From assembly GCF_905475395.1 (NCBI RefSeq), contig NC_058342.1, positions 33,314,140 to 33,378,139 of the forward strand: 64,000 nucleotides of DNA, read 5' to 3'. Below, piece after piece: positions 1 to 16,074 of the stretch. This DNA is from Chrysoperla carnea. Taxonomy: Eukaryota; Arthropoda; Insecta; Neuroptera; Chrysopidae. The first letter of the stretch is position 1, and every line of letters begins with the position of its first letter. The translations under genes and the position numbers were made by a program. The notes under the pieces were generated by a model that worked only from the letters and a program-made list of their open reading frames with translations, was not told the DNA's origin and searched no databases.

Positions 1-1657
1 ATTCATCATTTTTTCAGTCAACACTTAAACTTGTTTAACACTTACCATACCATTTACATGTAAACAATTGAAAAATAGTCATGACGCTATAATTTAACGC
101 TAAAATTATCCACTATGAGCGTGGGTGTCGATCTGATTCTCCCTACCATGACCACGCACAGAGCCAATACTAATGCAGCCTAATATCCTCACTATACCTT
201 ACTGACATCTAGTAAGCAACAAAATAGAAAAATTATTCAATGCCATCCATGAACGGAAAATCTATTCTATTAAGAAATTTTGAACTAGTTCCATTTTCTC
301 CATTTTCCACACTCTCTAGATTTAGAAAAAAAAACAGATATTTATTATAGTGTTCAAATTGGGAATATTACATCTTAACAAAATATGAAAATAAAAGATA
401 AAAATTAAAACAAAATATTCTTAACGAAGGAGCTGCGTTAGCTAAGTAAATTCCTTCTTAAGAGTGGATACATTTTTTAACAATAATAGTGTATACATTT
501 TTTTTGACACACTTTGTACATAAAAACAATTCACTAATCTGGTGTTAAATATTAACGATCATTTGACCTCCATATATAGATTATATTTTTTTATTATTAT
601 ATAGTTAGGAAATCCATTCTTAAATTCATGTTTCTGGTGGAGTTTTTCTTTGCTTCCCTTAAACATTCAGGTGGTGCACATTGGTTAGCTATAAAACAAT
701 ATATTCAGGTGTATAGATTAAAATGGCTCACTCTGTATACAACGTGTTCTGTTATTAACTGCAGAAACCTAACTTCCCAAAATAAGCTCATCAAGACCAA
801 CAAAAAAACCCTTTTCCAAATTTTGATCTGAGCCCTAATTTGGGAGCTACAGGTATGAAAAAAATTGATAATTTTGATTATTCATTGACTATCATTCGAT
901 AACCAGTAGCCAATGATAATCAGAAGATATTAGTAAATTTTTTTAAATAATATTCAACTGAGGTAGGGATTTTTAAAAATTATAACATGATTTAATTAGA
1001 TTATATTATTTTGCAAAAACATTAAATTATTGTACGTAAACAAACAAACTATGTGACCATGGGTGTGGTTTGTTTGCTTAGGTCCAATGATAAATTGTTC
1101 TTTTCTCAGAATAATATAATAAAAAATGTATTAAATTTTTAAACAGAACACGTTGTATATGTCATGTTCATTGAGAGTACGGGTTCCGAAAATCCTTTTT
1201 GAACATTGAAAACCTATTATAATTTTACGTTGCCAAACTGCTTATTTCAGAATTAAACGAATCAGTTGACAAATTTGCTTGAACTTAACCATTCTGTAGT
1301 ACAATGTTCTAAATGATTATTTAATCAGTAAATTATCTCAAGTAAAGTGCATAACAATTTCATGTATTGAAAATATTCTTTGAGTATTTCTGGAAAGTAA
1401 TAATCACTATTTAAGTCTTTGATAATCTTCAAAAATATTCAAAGAATTTTGATTGTATGTAAATAATATCCGAACTCAATGGTGGCGATTTAAAAAAGGT
1501 CAAGAGATTAAGAGATTTTATGTATGTAAGACTTTTTCATCGAAAAATCTTTCAAATCAAATATACAGACCCCCCTCCGCGCCTGTAGGTACGTGCCTAC
1601 TTTTCCTTATGAAAAATCTACCTCTGAAAATAATACAAATAATTTTTTATTGTGCAG
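1..1657. other. No supported gene upstream of the masquerade exons
   Basis: This AT-rich stretch holds only short random open frames. The first recognised exon begins at 1658 after a pyrimidine-poor acceptor ending in TGTGCAG. It opens one base into a codon, so at least one further upstream exon must exist; I could not identify a signal-peptide exon here, and it may lie before the window. A 22-base stretch at the very start of the window recurs at about 17467, which suggests a dispersed repeat. Confidence 0.5.
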
Positions 1658-6723
<5,066 letters not shown>

Positions 6724-6745
6724 ATTTTTACACAGAATTTTTTCC

Positions 6746-6751
6746 AATAAA
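6746..6751 (+). terminator. Polyadenylation signal of the masquerade-like gene
   Basis: AATAAA lies 23 bases after the stop codon and is the first canonical signal downstream. A second one is near 6827. The assignment rests only on motif and position. Confidence 0.5.
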
Positions 6752-8536
6752 AAATTTGTCTCAGGTTTTTGTCCATAAACCATAGATTTATAAGTTATTA
6801 ATATATACTAGACATGATTATTTATTAAATAAATCCTACTTAATTCGTAGTTTCTTTTCTTTTTTTTTGGTGTCGGTCAAAATTAAATTTTTATTTTCTT
6901 TTTATTAGAAAAAATTTGGATCTTGCATTAATTCAATGGAAATTGATTTCAGGCGCGAAGACAGTAGAATAATTAATAACCAAAAGTCCAGAATTATTAA
7001 GGGGATTCGTGAAAAGTTCATATTGCCTTTTCCAAACAAAATTTCTGGGTCTGTATGGGAAAAATTTGTTTTAAATCGATGTTTATATTTGGAAAAAATT
7101 CTCAAGCCTAAAGGGGTTCATTTTGAAAAATTATTCCACGGAATTTTACGTTTAGGTATGGAATACAAAATAATTTTCTACAAAAAGCCCAAAACTCTAA
7201 CCCTGGCTCACATTTACTTGAACTTTCTCTAAAATCAGAGATGGATTATTTATTAGACAGATCAGGCAACTGCCTAGGGGTCTCGGGAACGGTCACAAGA
7301 GAAAATAACAAATTTTTACGAGAAGAGCGCCACAAAGGATCGTCAAGTTGGAAAAATTTGTATAGGAACGGCCTCAAACAAGGAGAGGCCAAGGTAATTA
7401 ACCTAGGGGCCCCAGTGAATTGCTTCTGAGACCCCGGTTCCTAGGCCCCTGCGAGGGTTAATCTGGCACTCCCTAAAGTTGTCCAAATTTGTGGAGACCA
7501 GTCTGAAATTATTTTTTGCAATCTCACCTGGACAATGACATTACCTAGGAGCCCTGACGAAGGTTTATCTGGCACTGCCTAAACTTTTCCAAATTTATAA
7601 GACCAGTCTTTGCTTTCTACGTTGAACGGTACTCGAGTTACAACAAATTCTTTTTCGATAACTCAATAAATTTTAGTATATACATTGTATTTAAACAATT
7701 AACAGTGCTTTTTGCTTTTATTCTACAAATTGACAAAAAAAACTATTTAAAATACTAAAATCTAGAAAAATTCAACCTACTCTTGGGAATAATTCCAAGA
7801 ATACTATTGCCCATTTTTGAACCTCAAAACCCACAATTCCATAAGATTATTGCAACAATCCATTAAAAATTATGGAGGATTTACAATGTTTTTTTTGTAA
7901 AAATCTAGTATATATAAATTCTACTTTGTACGTCTATGGTATTCTCACAATAATTATGCAATATATGTGATCATATATACGTATGTGTAATAACGGTTGC
8001 ATATATGATCACGGTAATTGAATAAAAAATAATCCCAAAGAAAAAAATTCAGCCTTAAATTTAATCTTAAAAACTAAAAATGAAAAAGGTGTTTACGATT
8101 ATATTTTTTATAGATTAATTTTACAAAAATATTATATTAGAAATATTCACCAAATTTTATTAACAACATTCCTGCGAGCGATTTTCTTGATCGCTTCCCG
8201 TTTGCTGTAGCGTAATGTGTAAAAATATGTAGTTGTATATAAAAAAAAAGAAAAAACAAACCCACAATTGGAGCTCAAATCATGCATTTCTTTTGTTTTT
8301 TTTTTCTGTTTTTAATATATTTTATGTCTCAAAAAAGCAAATTTTGCTAAAGAAGTTTTCATATTGCCAAATTTTTTTTTTATTTATTTTAAAATTGTAC
8401 AATTTTTTTTTTTTTGTAACTTGTATTTTTTTTTATAAATATATTTTTTCCAAATGTTGGCTTTTCTTTTATTGATAAGGAAATTAAACTCCGTTTTTTG
8501 GGCTTGACAAGTCAGTTTTTTACACATCCAAATTAC
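6752..8536. other. Intergenic DNA with a small direct duplication
   Basis: No gene is supported. Two related blocks, about 7440-7504 and 7543-7609, share CCTAGG, GGTT.ATCTGGCACT and CCAAATTT...GACCAGTCT, and lie about 103 bases apart. The rest is AT-rich, with T-runs at 8290-8480 that create a spurious Phe-rich open frame. Confidence 0.5.
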
Positions 8537-9645
8537 ATTCAATTTTGCAAAGCAAAGTACGCAATCGTACTAAATTTGGGTCATATTTTTCTTATTTGTG
8601 GTCAAAATTAACCTAGCTATAATAGATTTCAAGAATTTGGAGTCCTGGTCCCGAAATTCAGCTCATAAATGATAGTTAGCAAAAAACTGACATCAAAGCT
8701 GAAAAGTTCGACTCAAAATTAGTGGGTTTGAAAAAAAATTTCAATAAGATCGGATCAAAAATGCCTGTGTTATCAAAAAAATTAAATTTTTTAACTTCAT
8801 GACGTCATTAAAATCCAAAAAAATTAATTTTGCTCTATCTTTCCCAAATTTTACCCAATTTTGATAAACCAAGTATGGAATCCTACTAAATTTGGGTCAT
8901 ACTTTTCAAATTTGTGGTCAAAATTAACCTTGCTATATTAGATTTCAAGAATTTGGAGTCCTGGTCCCAAAATTAAGGTCATAAGTGATTTCTATCGAAA
9001 AACTGACATCACAGCTGAAAAGAATGACCCAAAAATAGTGGATTTCAAAAAAAATTCCAATAAGATCCGATCAAATATGCCTGTGTTATCAAAAAAATTG
9101 AATTTTTTAACTTCATGACGTCATCAAAATCCAAAAAATTTAATTTTGGTCTATCTTGCCCAAATTTTGCAAAATTTTGATAAACCAAGTATGGAATCCT
9201 ACTAAATTTGGGTCATACTTTTCAAATTTGTGGTCAAAATTAACCTTGCTATATTAGATTTCAAGAATTTGGAGTCCTGGTCCCGAAATTAAGCCCATAA
9301 ATGATAGCTAGCAAAAAACTGACATCACAGCTGAAAAGTTCGACCCAAAATTAGTGGGTTTGAAAAAAAATTCCAATAAAATTGGATCAAATATGCCTGT
9401 GTTATCAAAAAAATTAAATTTTTTAACTTCATGACGTCATCAAAATCCAAAAAATTTAATTTTGCTCTATCTTTCCCAAATTTTACCCAATTTTGACTAC
9501 CAAGTATGGAATCCTACTAAATTTAGGTCATACTTTTCAAATTAACCTAGGTCTAATAGGTTTCAAGAATGTGGCGTCTTGGTCCCGGAATTAAGCACAT
9601 AAGTGAAATTCCAATAAGATTTTGATAAACCAAGTATGTAATCCT
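8537..9645. repeat. 316-bp satellite, block 1
   Basis: About 3.5 tandem units. The phrase CTACTAAATTTGGGTCATA starts near 8568, 8884, 9201 and 9515. Each unit carries, in order, that phrase, AGTCCTGGTCCCGAAATTA, GCTAGCAAAAAACTGACATC, GCCTGTGTTATCAAAAAAAT, CTTCATGACGTCAT and GCTCTATCTTTCCCAAATTT. The 10-base palindrome ATGACGTCAT sits at 8799, 9115 and 9431, exactly 316 apart. The last unit is internally deleted and degraded. Confidence 0.93.
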
Positions 9646-11018
9646 ACTTGAATATTTGAAAAAAAACGCAGTTCCTAGGACGCGTAGTAACTATTTTTTA
9701 AGGTAATTATTTTGTGTATTTTTATCCATCTTCTTTTTTGAAAATTCTGGCAATGTTCTTAGACTTTAGTTAGATTTTCTAGATAGTAATCTGTTGAAAT
9801 ATTTTAAGTTTTAATAATATTATGAAACTTTTGAAAAGCATTCTTAAAATATATTCAATTTTGTAAGTAAATAATATGTAGGCATACTACGCATCATCCC
9901 TTCTCGACTCTTTAAATTGATAACAAAATTTGGTGTGAACTCCACATAGCCTCCATATTATATAACATATACGCAGTGGCAGATTTAAGTGGTCGACAAA
10001 AAACGATTGTCTCCTAAGCCCATCTAACGTACGGACTCGAATAGATATTAAATTGATTTCATAAGATCCTGACTGCATTGAAATATAATTACTGTCAAAC
10101 CTGTATTGAGTATGGGTGTCAGGCCCATACTGACTGGTGATATTGATAATACTTCTGGTGAATAGTACTATTTAACATTGTAATGTCACTGATGCTTCTA
10201 ATGGCTTATCAGAGCATATTTATTAAAATGACAAAATAGGTTTAGAATAATAGAGGGACGAGCAGTGTGACAACAAACATAGCGTTTACTTCTATAATGA
10301 ATAGGATCGTAGTTCATTAATGAGAATTGATAAATGAAAAATCATAGCGGAAAAAACAAGTAGAATTGCGACTCAAGATGATACTATCAACTGTAGTTCC
10401 AAAAATAGGTCAGTTCAAATCTGATATTAAATTTTCCACAGTGCCCAAAAAAATGTAAAAGTAGACTTGATACTAGAATAAATTTTGAAAGTTAAATTAA
10501 AATTGATTCAAAACGAAGAAATTATAACCATTCAAAGATGTTTGTCTGTTTCTTTCTTGCAAAAAAGAGTTTTATATGTAATCTAATCTCAATTCTATAT
10601 CTTCCACTTTGTTTAATTAGGAGTTTTAAACGTTAATATTTTGCGTACTTGTAAAAATTTGAGTTCGTACCGTGAGAATTCTTTAACTGAAGTGATCATA
10701 AAAATCCGTTGAAAAGTCATAAATTAAATTTTCGGATGCTTAACATCACTTCTATTATTATATTAATGCATACATGGAGGTAATTATGTTAATTATTTTT
10801 TTTTTTTTTTTTACAAAAATTATGATTAATTAATTCGATAATAAATGAAATTATTGGGTCAAAACATAATGGAACGTTTTTGTTTTTAATTGAAAACAGA
10901 TTATTTTTTTAAGAACGTTTCGCCCACTCATAGGCGTATATCCAACATGTACCTAATTCAATTATTTGCATTCAATTTATCTGATATTCGGAGTAATTCT
11001 TTCGAAAATAAAATATAC
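9646..11018. other. Unique AT-rich spacer between satellite blocks
   Basis: No unit of the flanking 316-bp satellite is recognisable here and no gene is supported. The small minus-strand frame at 9887-10078 has no family resemblance. A T-run lies at about 10797-10812. Confidence 0.4.
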
Positions 11019-12366
11019 CAAATCTAAAAAAATTTAATATTGCTCTATCACATCCAAAATTTATCCAATTTTAATAAATCAAGTATGTAATCCTACTAAA
11101 TTTGGGTCATACCTTTCAAATTTGTGGTCAAAATTAATCTAGCTATAAAAGATTTCAAGAATGTGGAGTCCTCGTCCCGGAATTAAGCACATAAATGATA
11201 GCTAGCAAAAAACTGACATCAAAGCTGAAAAGTTCGACTCAAAATTAGTGGGTTTCAAAAAAAATTTCAATAAGATCGGATCAAATATGCCTCTGTTATC
11301 AAAAAAATTGAATTTTTTAACTTCATGACGTCATCAAAATCCAAAAAATTTAATTTTGCTCTATCTTTCCCAAATTTTACCCAATTTTAATAAACCAAGC
11401 ATGGAATCCTACTAAATTTGGGTCATACTTTTCAAATTTGTTGTCAAAATTAATCTAGCTATAAAAGATTTCAAGAATGTGGAGTCCTCGTCCCGGAATT
11501 AAGCACATAAATGATAGCTAGCAAAAAACTGACATCAAAGCTGAAAAGTTCGACTCAAAATTAGTGGGTTTCAAAAAAAATTTCAATAAGATCGGATCAA
11601 ATATGCCTCTGTTATCAAAAAAATTGAATTTTTTAACTTCATGACGTCATCAAAATCCAAAAAATTTAATTTTGCTCTATCTTTCCCAAATTTTACCCAA
11701 TTTTAATAAACCAAGCATGGAATCCTACTAAATTTGGGTCATACTTTTCAAATTTGTTGTCAAAATTAACCTAGCTATAATAGACTTCAAGAATTTAGAG
11801 TCCTGGTCCCGAAATTAAGCCCATAAATGATAGCTAGCAAAAAACTGACATCAAAGCTTAAAAGTTCGACCCAAAATTAGTGGGTTTCAAAAAAAATTTT
11901 AATAAAATCGGATTAAATATGCCTGTGTTATCAAAAAAATTGAATTTTTTAACTTCATGACGTCATCAAAATCCAAAAAATTTAATTTTGCTCTATCTTT
12001 CCCAAATTTTACCCAATTTTGATAAACCAAGTATGGAATTATACTAAATTTGAGTCAAACTTTTCAAATTTGTGGTCAAAATTAACTTAGCTATAATATA
12101 TTTAAAGAATTTGGATTCATGGTCCCGAAATTAACCCCGTAAGTGATAGCTAGCAAATAACTGACATCAAAGCTGAAAAGTTTGGCCCAAAATTAGTGGG
12201 TTTCAAAAAAAATTTCAATAAGATCGGATCAAATTTGCCTGTGTTATCAAAAAAATTTAATTTTTTAACTTTATGACGTCATCAAAATACAAAAAATTTT
12301 AATTTGCTCTATCACATCCAAATTTTATCCAATTTCGATAGACCAAGTATGTAATCCTACTAAATT
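11019..12366. repeat. 316-bp satellite, block 2
   Basis: Just over four tandem units of the same family as at 8.5-9.6 kb. The phrase TCCTACTAAA starts at 11091, 11407, 11723, 12039 (two bases changed) and 12355, always exactly 316 apart. The palindrome ATGACGTCAT is at 11325, 11641, 11957 and 12273. The units beginning at 11091 and 11407 are almost identical over their length, sharing private changes such as AAGATTTCAAGAATGTGGAG and CCTCGTCCCGGAATTAAGCA, so they descend from a recent duplication; the outer units are more diverged. Confidence 0.95.
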
Positions 12367-13816
12367 CCTACAATCTAATGACTTGCCTTGGTAATGAACT
12401 TCCAGGGGACAATTGCTAGTTAGTAATATTATGAATCAATCTGAACAGTTTTAACCATAATGATGTTGCAATCCCAAAACATTTGGCCTATAACTAAATA
12501 CAAATTGATTAGAAACGCCAATGATCGTTAAAATGGGTAAGTTCATTAGGCCATTGTAGGACATTGCCTTTGTATGGTACATATGTATATAAATACAAGT
12601 GTAAATAATAGTATATGACAAATGTATTGCTAAGTTGAAAAACGTTTAGAATCGTCATATTTTCCCCAAAAATATACACTTATGCACTGTCTCAAAGGTG
12701 AACGGGGAGATTGTCATTCCTCCGGTTTTCGAAGTGTGTCTCCTGTCACCGAGGAAAGTTATAAATTCTATGGACCTAAGCAAAAAGTATAATTTTTGTT
12801 CTTTCCAAAAACTTTATGGGCGAAGAAACGAAGCACAAAAAATGATTAAAGTTCGAAAAAATTGAGGAGTAAGTCGGATCTGTTACGAATATCGTAACAG
12901 AATTGGTCTCAGAGGTACCTGGTGATTAGGGTAAACGGTTTCTCGTCGTCTAGTAGAGTTTTTGGGAAATTTGTTATATAATCGATTCAAAATCGTTACA
13001 CGAGGGTTTTTGGGTCACTGAACACGAATATAGTCACAGAATTGGTTTCAGAGGTGCCTGGTGCAACGAAAATGTACAATTTATCAAAATTGAATAATAA
13101 GAAGCATTTAATGCGGGGAAAATATGACTTTAGTTATGGAGCCCTGATTCTCACGAGGCTCTTTTTTTTTAAACAATCGCGATTTAATATTTTCATCACG
13201 ATTTTCAAATAAAACAAATTTAATACGCAAAGAACATCACATTGTTATATTCATGTGCACATAACTTTCTTCAAGACTAAGTGTTCATCTTCTTATAATT
13301 AAACAGCGCGGGCGCATCAAATTTTATATAAACATTTTCACGGGAAAGTTTCATAATAATTTAAGAAAGTATTTAACAAAAATAATTATCACTTGGTAAT
13401 TTAAAAAATTAGCGCGATTTATTGTATTGTTTAAATCTGAATATAAACAAATATGACGAATTTTTAAATCTTATACTTTGTTGCAAATTTTAAAGTAAGC
13501 AACATGGGCGTAGTAAAAATACATTTCACATATCTTTTGATAAAACACATGTAGTGGATGCGCAAACCAACAGTTTGTAAGACATGATTCACGTCTGAAT
13601 GGCCATCAAGTATGGAAGCCCATTTTTCGATCAGAAAACGTGCGTGTTGACACTCCAAGTATTTTTAACAGATTAATTATTTTAGACGAAAAAAGTGTAA
13701 AATAAGATATATTTTTGTACCTCAACCTGTTGGGCCAATTTGTTTTTTAAATGTTCATGAAAGTAGATAGATCAAAATCTACTTCTAACTTCCTACCCCT
13801 AGAAAACAGCAATATT
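12367..13816. other. Intergenic DNA, no gene seen
   Basis: No coding potential beyond random frames. A block at about 12690-12790 (CTCCGGTTTTCGAAGTG, then AAAGTTATAAATTC and AAGCAAAAAGTAT) resembles sequence at about 16640-16745 in lipocalin intron 2, and more weakly at 3530-3610, so a dispersed repeat is likely. Confidence 0.4.
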
Positions 13817-14118
13817 CTGGTGGCCGCCATATGTAATTTTCATTACTGCCATATCTTCAGTAGCACTCGCAAGTTTAAGACAAATCGATTAACGTCAGAA
13901 TCATCAAAATCGGCTGACACGTTTGGTCTCTAGTGTGCCAGATAGGAACACACTTACATTTTCACAATATGGCGTCTAGTGGTAGCCATATTAAATTTTC
14001 ATTACTGCCATATCTTCAGTAGCATTTGCTTTGTTAAGACAAATGGATTGACGTCAGAATCATCAAAATCGGTGCACGTGTTTGGTCTCTAGTGTGCCAC
14101 ATAGGAACAGACATAGAC
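13817..14118. repeat. Two-copy tandem repeat, about 159-bp unit
   Basis: The phrase CATTACTGCCATATCTTCAG starts at 13841 and again at 14000. Both copies continue with TAGCA, AAGACAAAT, GACGTCAGAATCATCAAAAT (second copy; AACGTCAG in the first) and GTTTGGTCTCTAGTGTGCCA. The copies differ at several positions, so this is not a recent assembly duplication. Confidence 0.85.
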
Positions 14119-14869
14119 TGATAGTCGGGTAAAAAAAGTCTTTATTGATTGATACATTTTTATTACGGGGGAGGGGCTAGTTTTTGAAACTACCTACAGG
14201 CGAAAATTTTAATCCGCCTCTGCTAAGCCCACTTCCCCTGTAAAATTAAAATGAAGTTGATCAACAATTTCATCTTATTAAAGTTTTTTTGATATAAATT
14301 AAATTTGTTTTGAAATATTTCTTCGAAATGAATTAAATTTCATGTTAAATTCACTTAAATGTGTTTAGCTATAAGAGAGAACTCATTTTCCCCCCTTCTA
14401 AAGATGTTAATTATTGATATCGGTACGGTCTTGTAAAAATTATCAATTCATAGGTAAACATTATAAATAAAATATAGAGAATCATTAATATATAGACCCG
14501 TTATGATCAATCGACACTCCTTTCAATAGTTAAATCGCTTTTTCCTGATACTTGACCTTAGAGAAATTATAGTATATCTATTCCATAAATACACATTACA
14601 TACCAGAATTTATTTTTTTTCAAATTTAATCGTTGGGATTCCATCGTTGCGCTTAAAAAGATGCCAAGGAATTCAATACTTTTTTTGGCTTTGCAGATTT
14701 AAAAAAAAAAATAAATACGTAGGGAAAAAGTCATCAAAAAAAGTAAAAATCTAGTTCATCTCTCCAAAATACATACAATTTCAGGCGATACCATAAAACT
14801 ACTCAACCAATCGTCAAATAAACCCAATTTTTTAATTATTTATCTTCTCCCCACCAGGGGAGAGATGGT
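14119..14869. other. Intergenic DNA, no gene seen
   Basis: AT-rich sequence with no recognisable coding frame or repeat family. It separates the two-copy repeat from the 3' end of a minus-strand retrotransposon fragment. Confidence 0.35.
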
Positions 14870-15640
14870 ATGGTATGGAGGTTAGCGGGCCATGCTCGAG
14901 CATCGCGCCTCGAAGCAATGGTTTAGAGCACCTAGCCAAATAGACCCTTGTACTCTATCCCCGCTACGCTTTTCAGTGGCTATTATAACCAACTGATGTA
15001 CTAAAATCCAGGATTTGCCTAGCGCTGAGTTTCCTAATTTCTTCTGGTTCGACTATGGCCGGACCAAACAATTTCCTTCGCTGCTGTATGAGCGCCGGGC
15101 AGTAACAGAGAAAGTGGATCGATGTTTCTTCTGAATTTTCTCCGCATCTGTCACACGCGGGAGATTGTCTTTTTCCAATCTGATGTTGGAACTTGTTCAG
15201 GTTATCATGCCCTGTGAGTAACTCTACGATGACTCTAATATCAGCTCTGTTTAATTTCAAGATCTCCTCGGCTCTGTTCCCGAGCGAGTTTCCTTTACCC
15301 AACAGGCTTTTGGCGATTCGCCCTCCCTCGTAGCTGGTCCATGCCTTTAATTGTTGATTTTTCAGATTATCTCCTAATCTGTTAAGACCTTCTTGGTATG
15401 GCATCCTCGCAAGCTTTTCTTGAGTGGGAGCCATGGTGGTTTCCAGTTTGGCCAGCTTGTCTGCTCTCTCATTACCGTTGCAACCAGAGTGTCCGTCTTT
15501 TTTTATATTATTTGCTAGTTTTCGCAATGTATGCGCAAACTGTAAAACTTTGACATTGCTTATTCTATTAATGCAGGAGATTTTTAAAGTTTTACGCCAG
15601 AACCACATTTCGTCCGCTTCTATTCTTGCATGCAACACCT
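14870..15640 (-). mobile_element. Non-LTR retrotransposon, ORF2 C-terminal fragment with RNase H end
   Basis: A 221-codon minus-strand frame (15638-14973) is open to its stop. It begins in the last part of an RNase H domain, with HSGCNGNERADKLAK, where the Asp of the ERAD motif is a metal ligand in this family. It then shows the typical C-terminal tail of I/R1/Jockey-group elements: ELLTGHDNLNKFQH, C-x-x-C, then EETSIHFLCYCPAL and a final leucine/arginine-rich segment. The upstream reverse transcriptase and endonuclease are absent, so the element is 5' truncated, as target-primed insertion often leaves it. A short, GC-richer 3' UTR follows down to about 14870. The base composition differs from the AT-rich flanks. 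Confidence 0.85.
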
Positions 15641-15947
15641 AATATGTACACCTAAATCCCTCTCCGTTGACCTTCAATACAGTGTATAAGTCTATATTTT
15701 TAGGGAAATTTTGAAATTGGATCAATATTTCTAACCGTTACAAATTTTAGACCAAACTTATAATATTTTGATACGTACTGGGCATAATAAATAATTGCAA
15801 TAGTGAATTTAAAGAAATTACAAACTGGAGATGGTATAGATTCCGTTCTTGGAAAGATTTACTAACGAGTCCAACAAGCCGCTAACGTAACTTGATTGTA
15901 CGTACAATAAACGGGTACCCGCTACACACGATTATAGGCTGCTATGG

Positions 15948-15957
15948 CTATATAAAG
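15948..15957 (+). promoter_or_regulatory. TATA box of the lipocalin gene
   Basis: CTATATAAAG lies about 125 bases before the lipocalin start codon at 16075. This leaves room for a start site near 15980 and a 5' UTR of about 95 bases. It is the best TATA match near any gene in the window; no experimental support is available. Confidence 0.6.
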
Positions 15958-16074
15958 ACCCAACTGCAAATCATTTACTTATCATTTCGTTAAAATACCT
16001 TCCAGTGTAAAGTTTACTTAACTTATTCTTTAAATCAATATTTAATTGTTTTGGTGTTATCAAAAAAACAAAAA

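Noticed and set aside
8233-8475. 80-codon Phe/Lys-rich frame
   Set aside because: It is a by-product of T- and A-runs, without any domain or splice partner.
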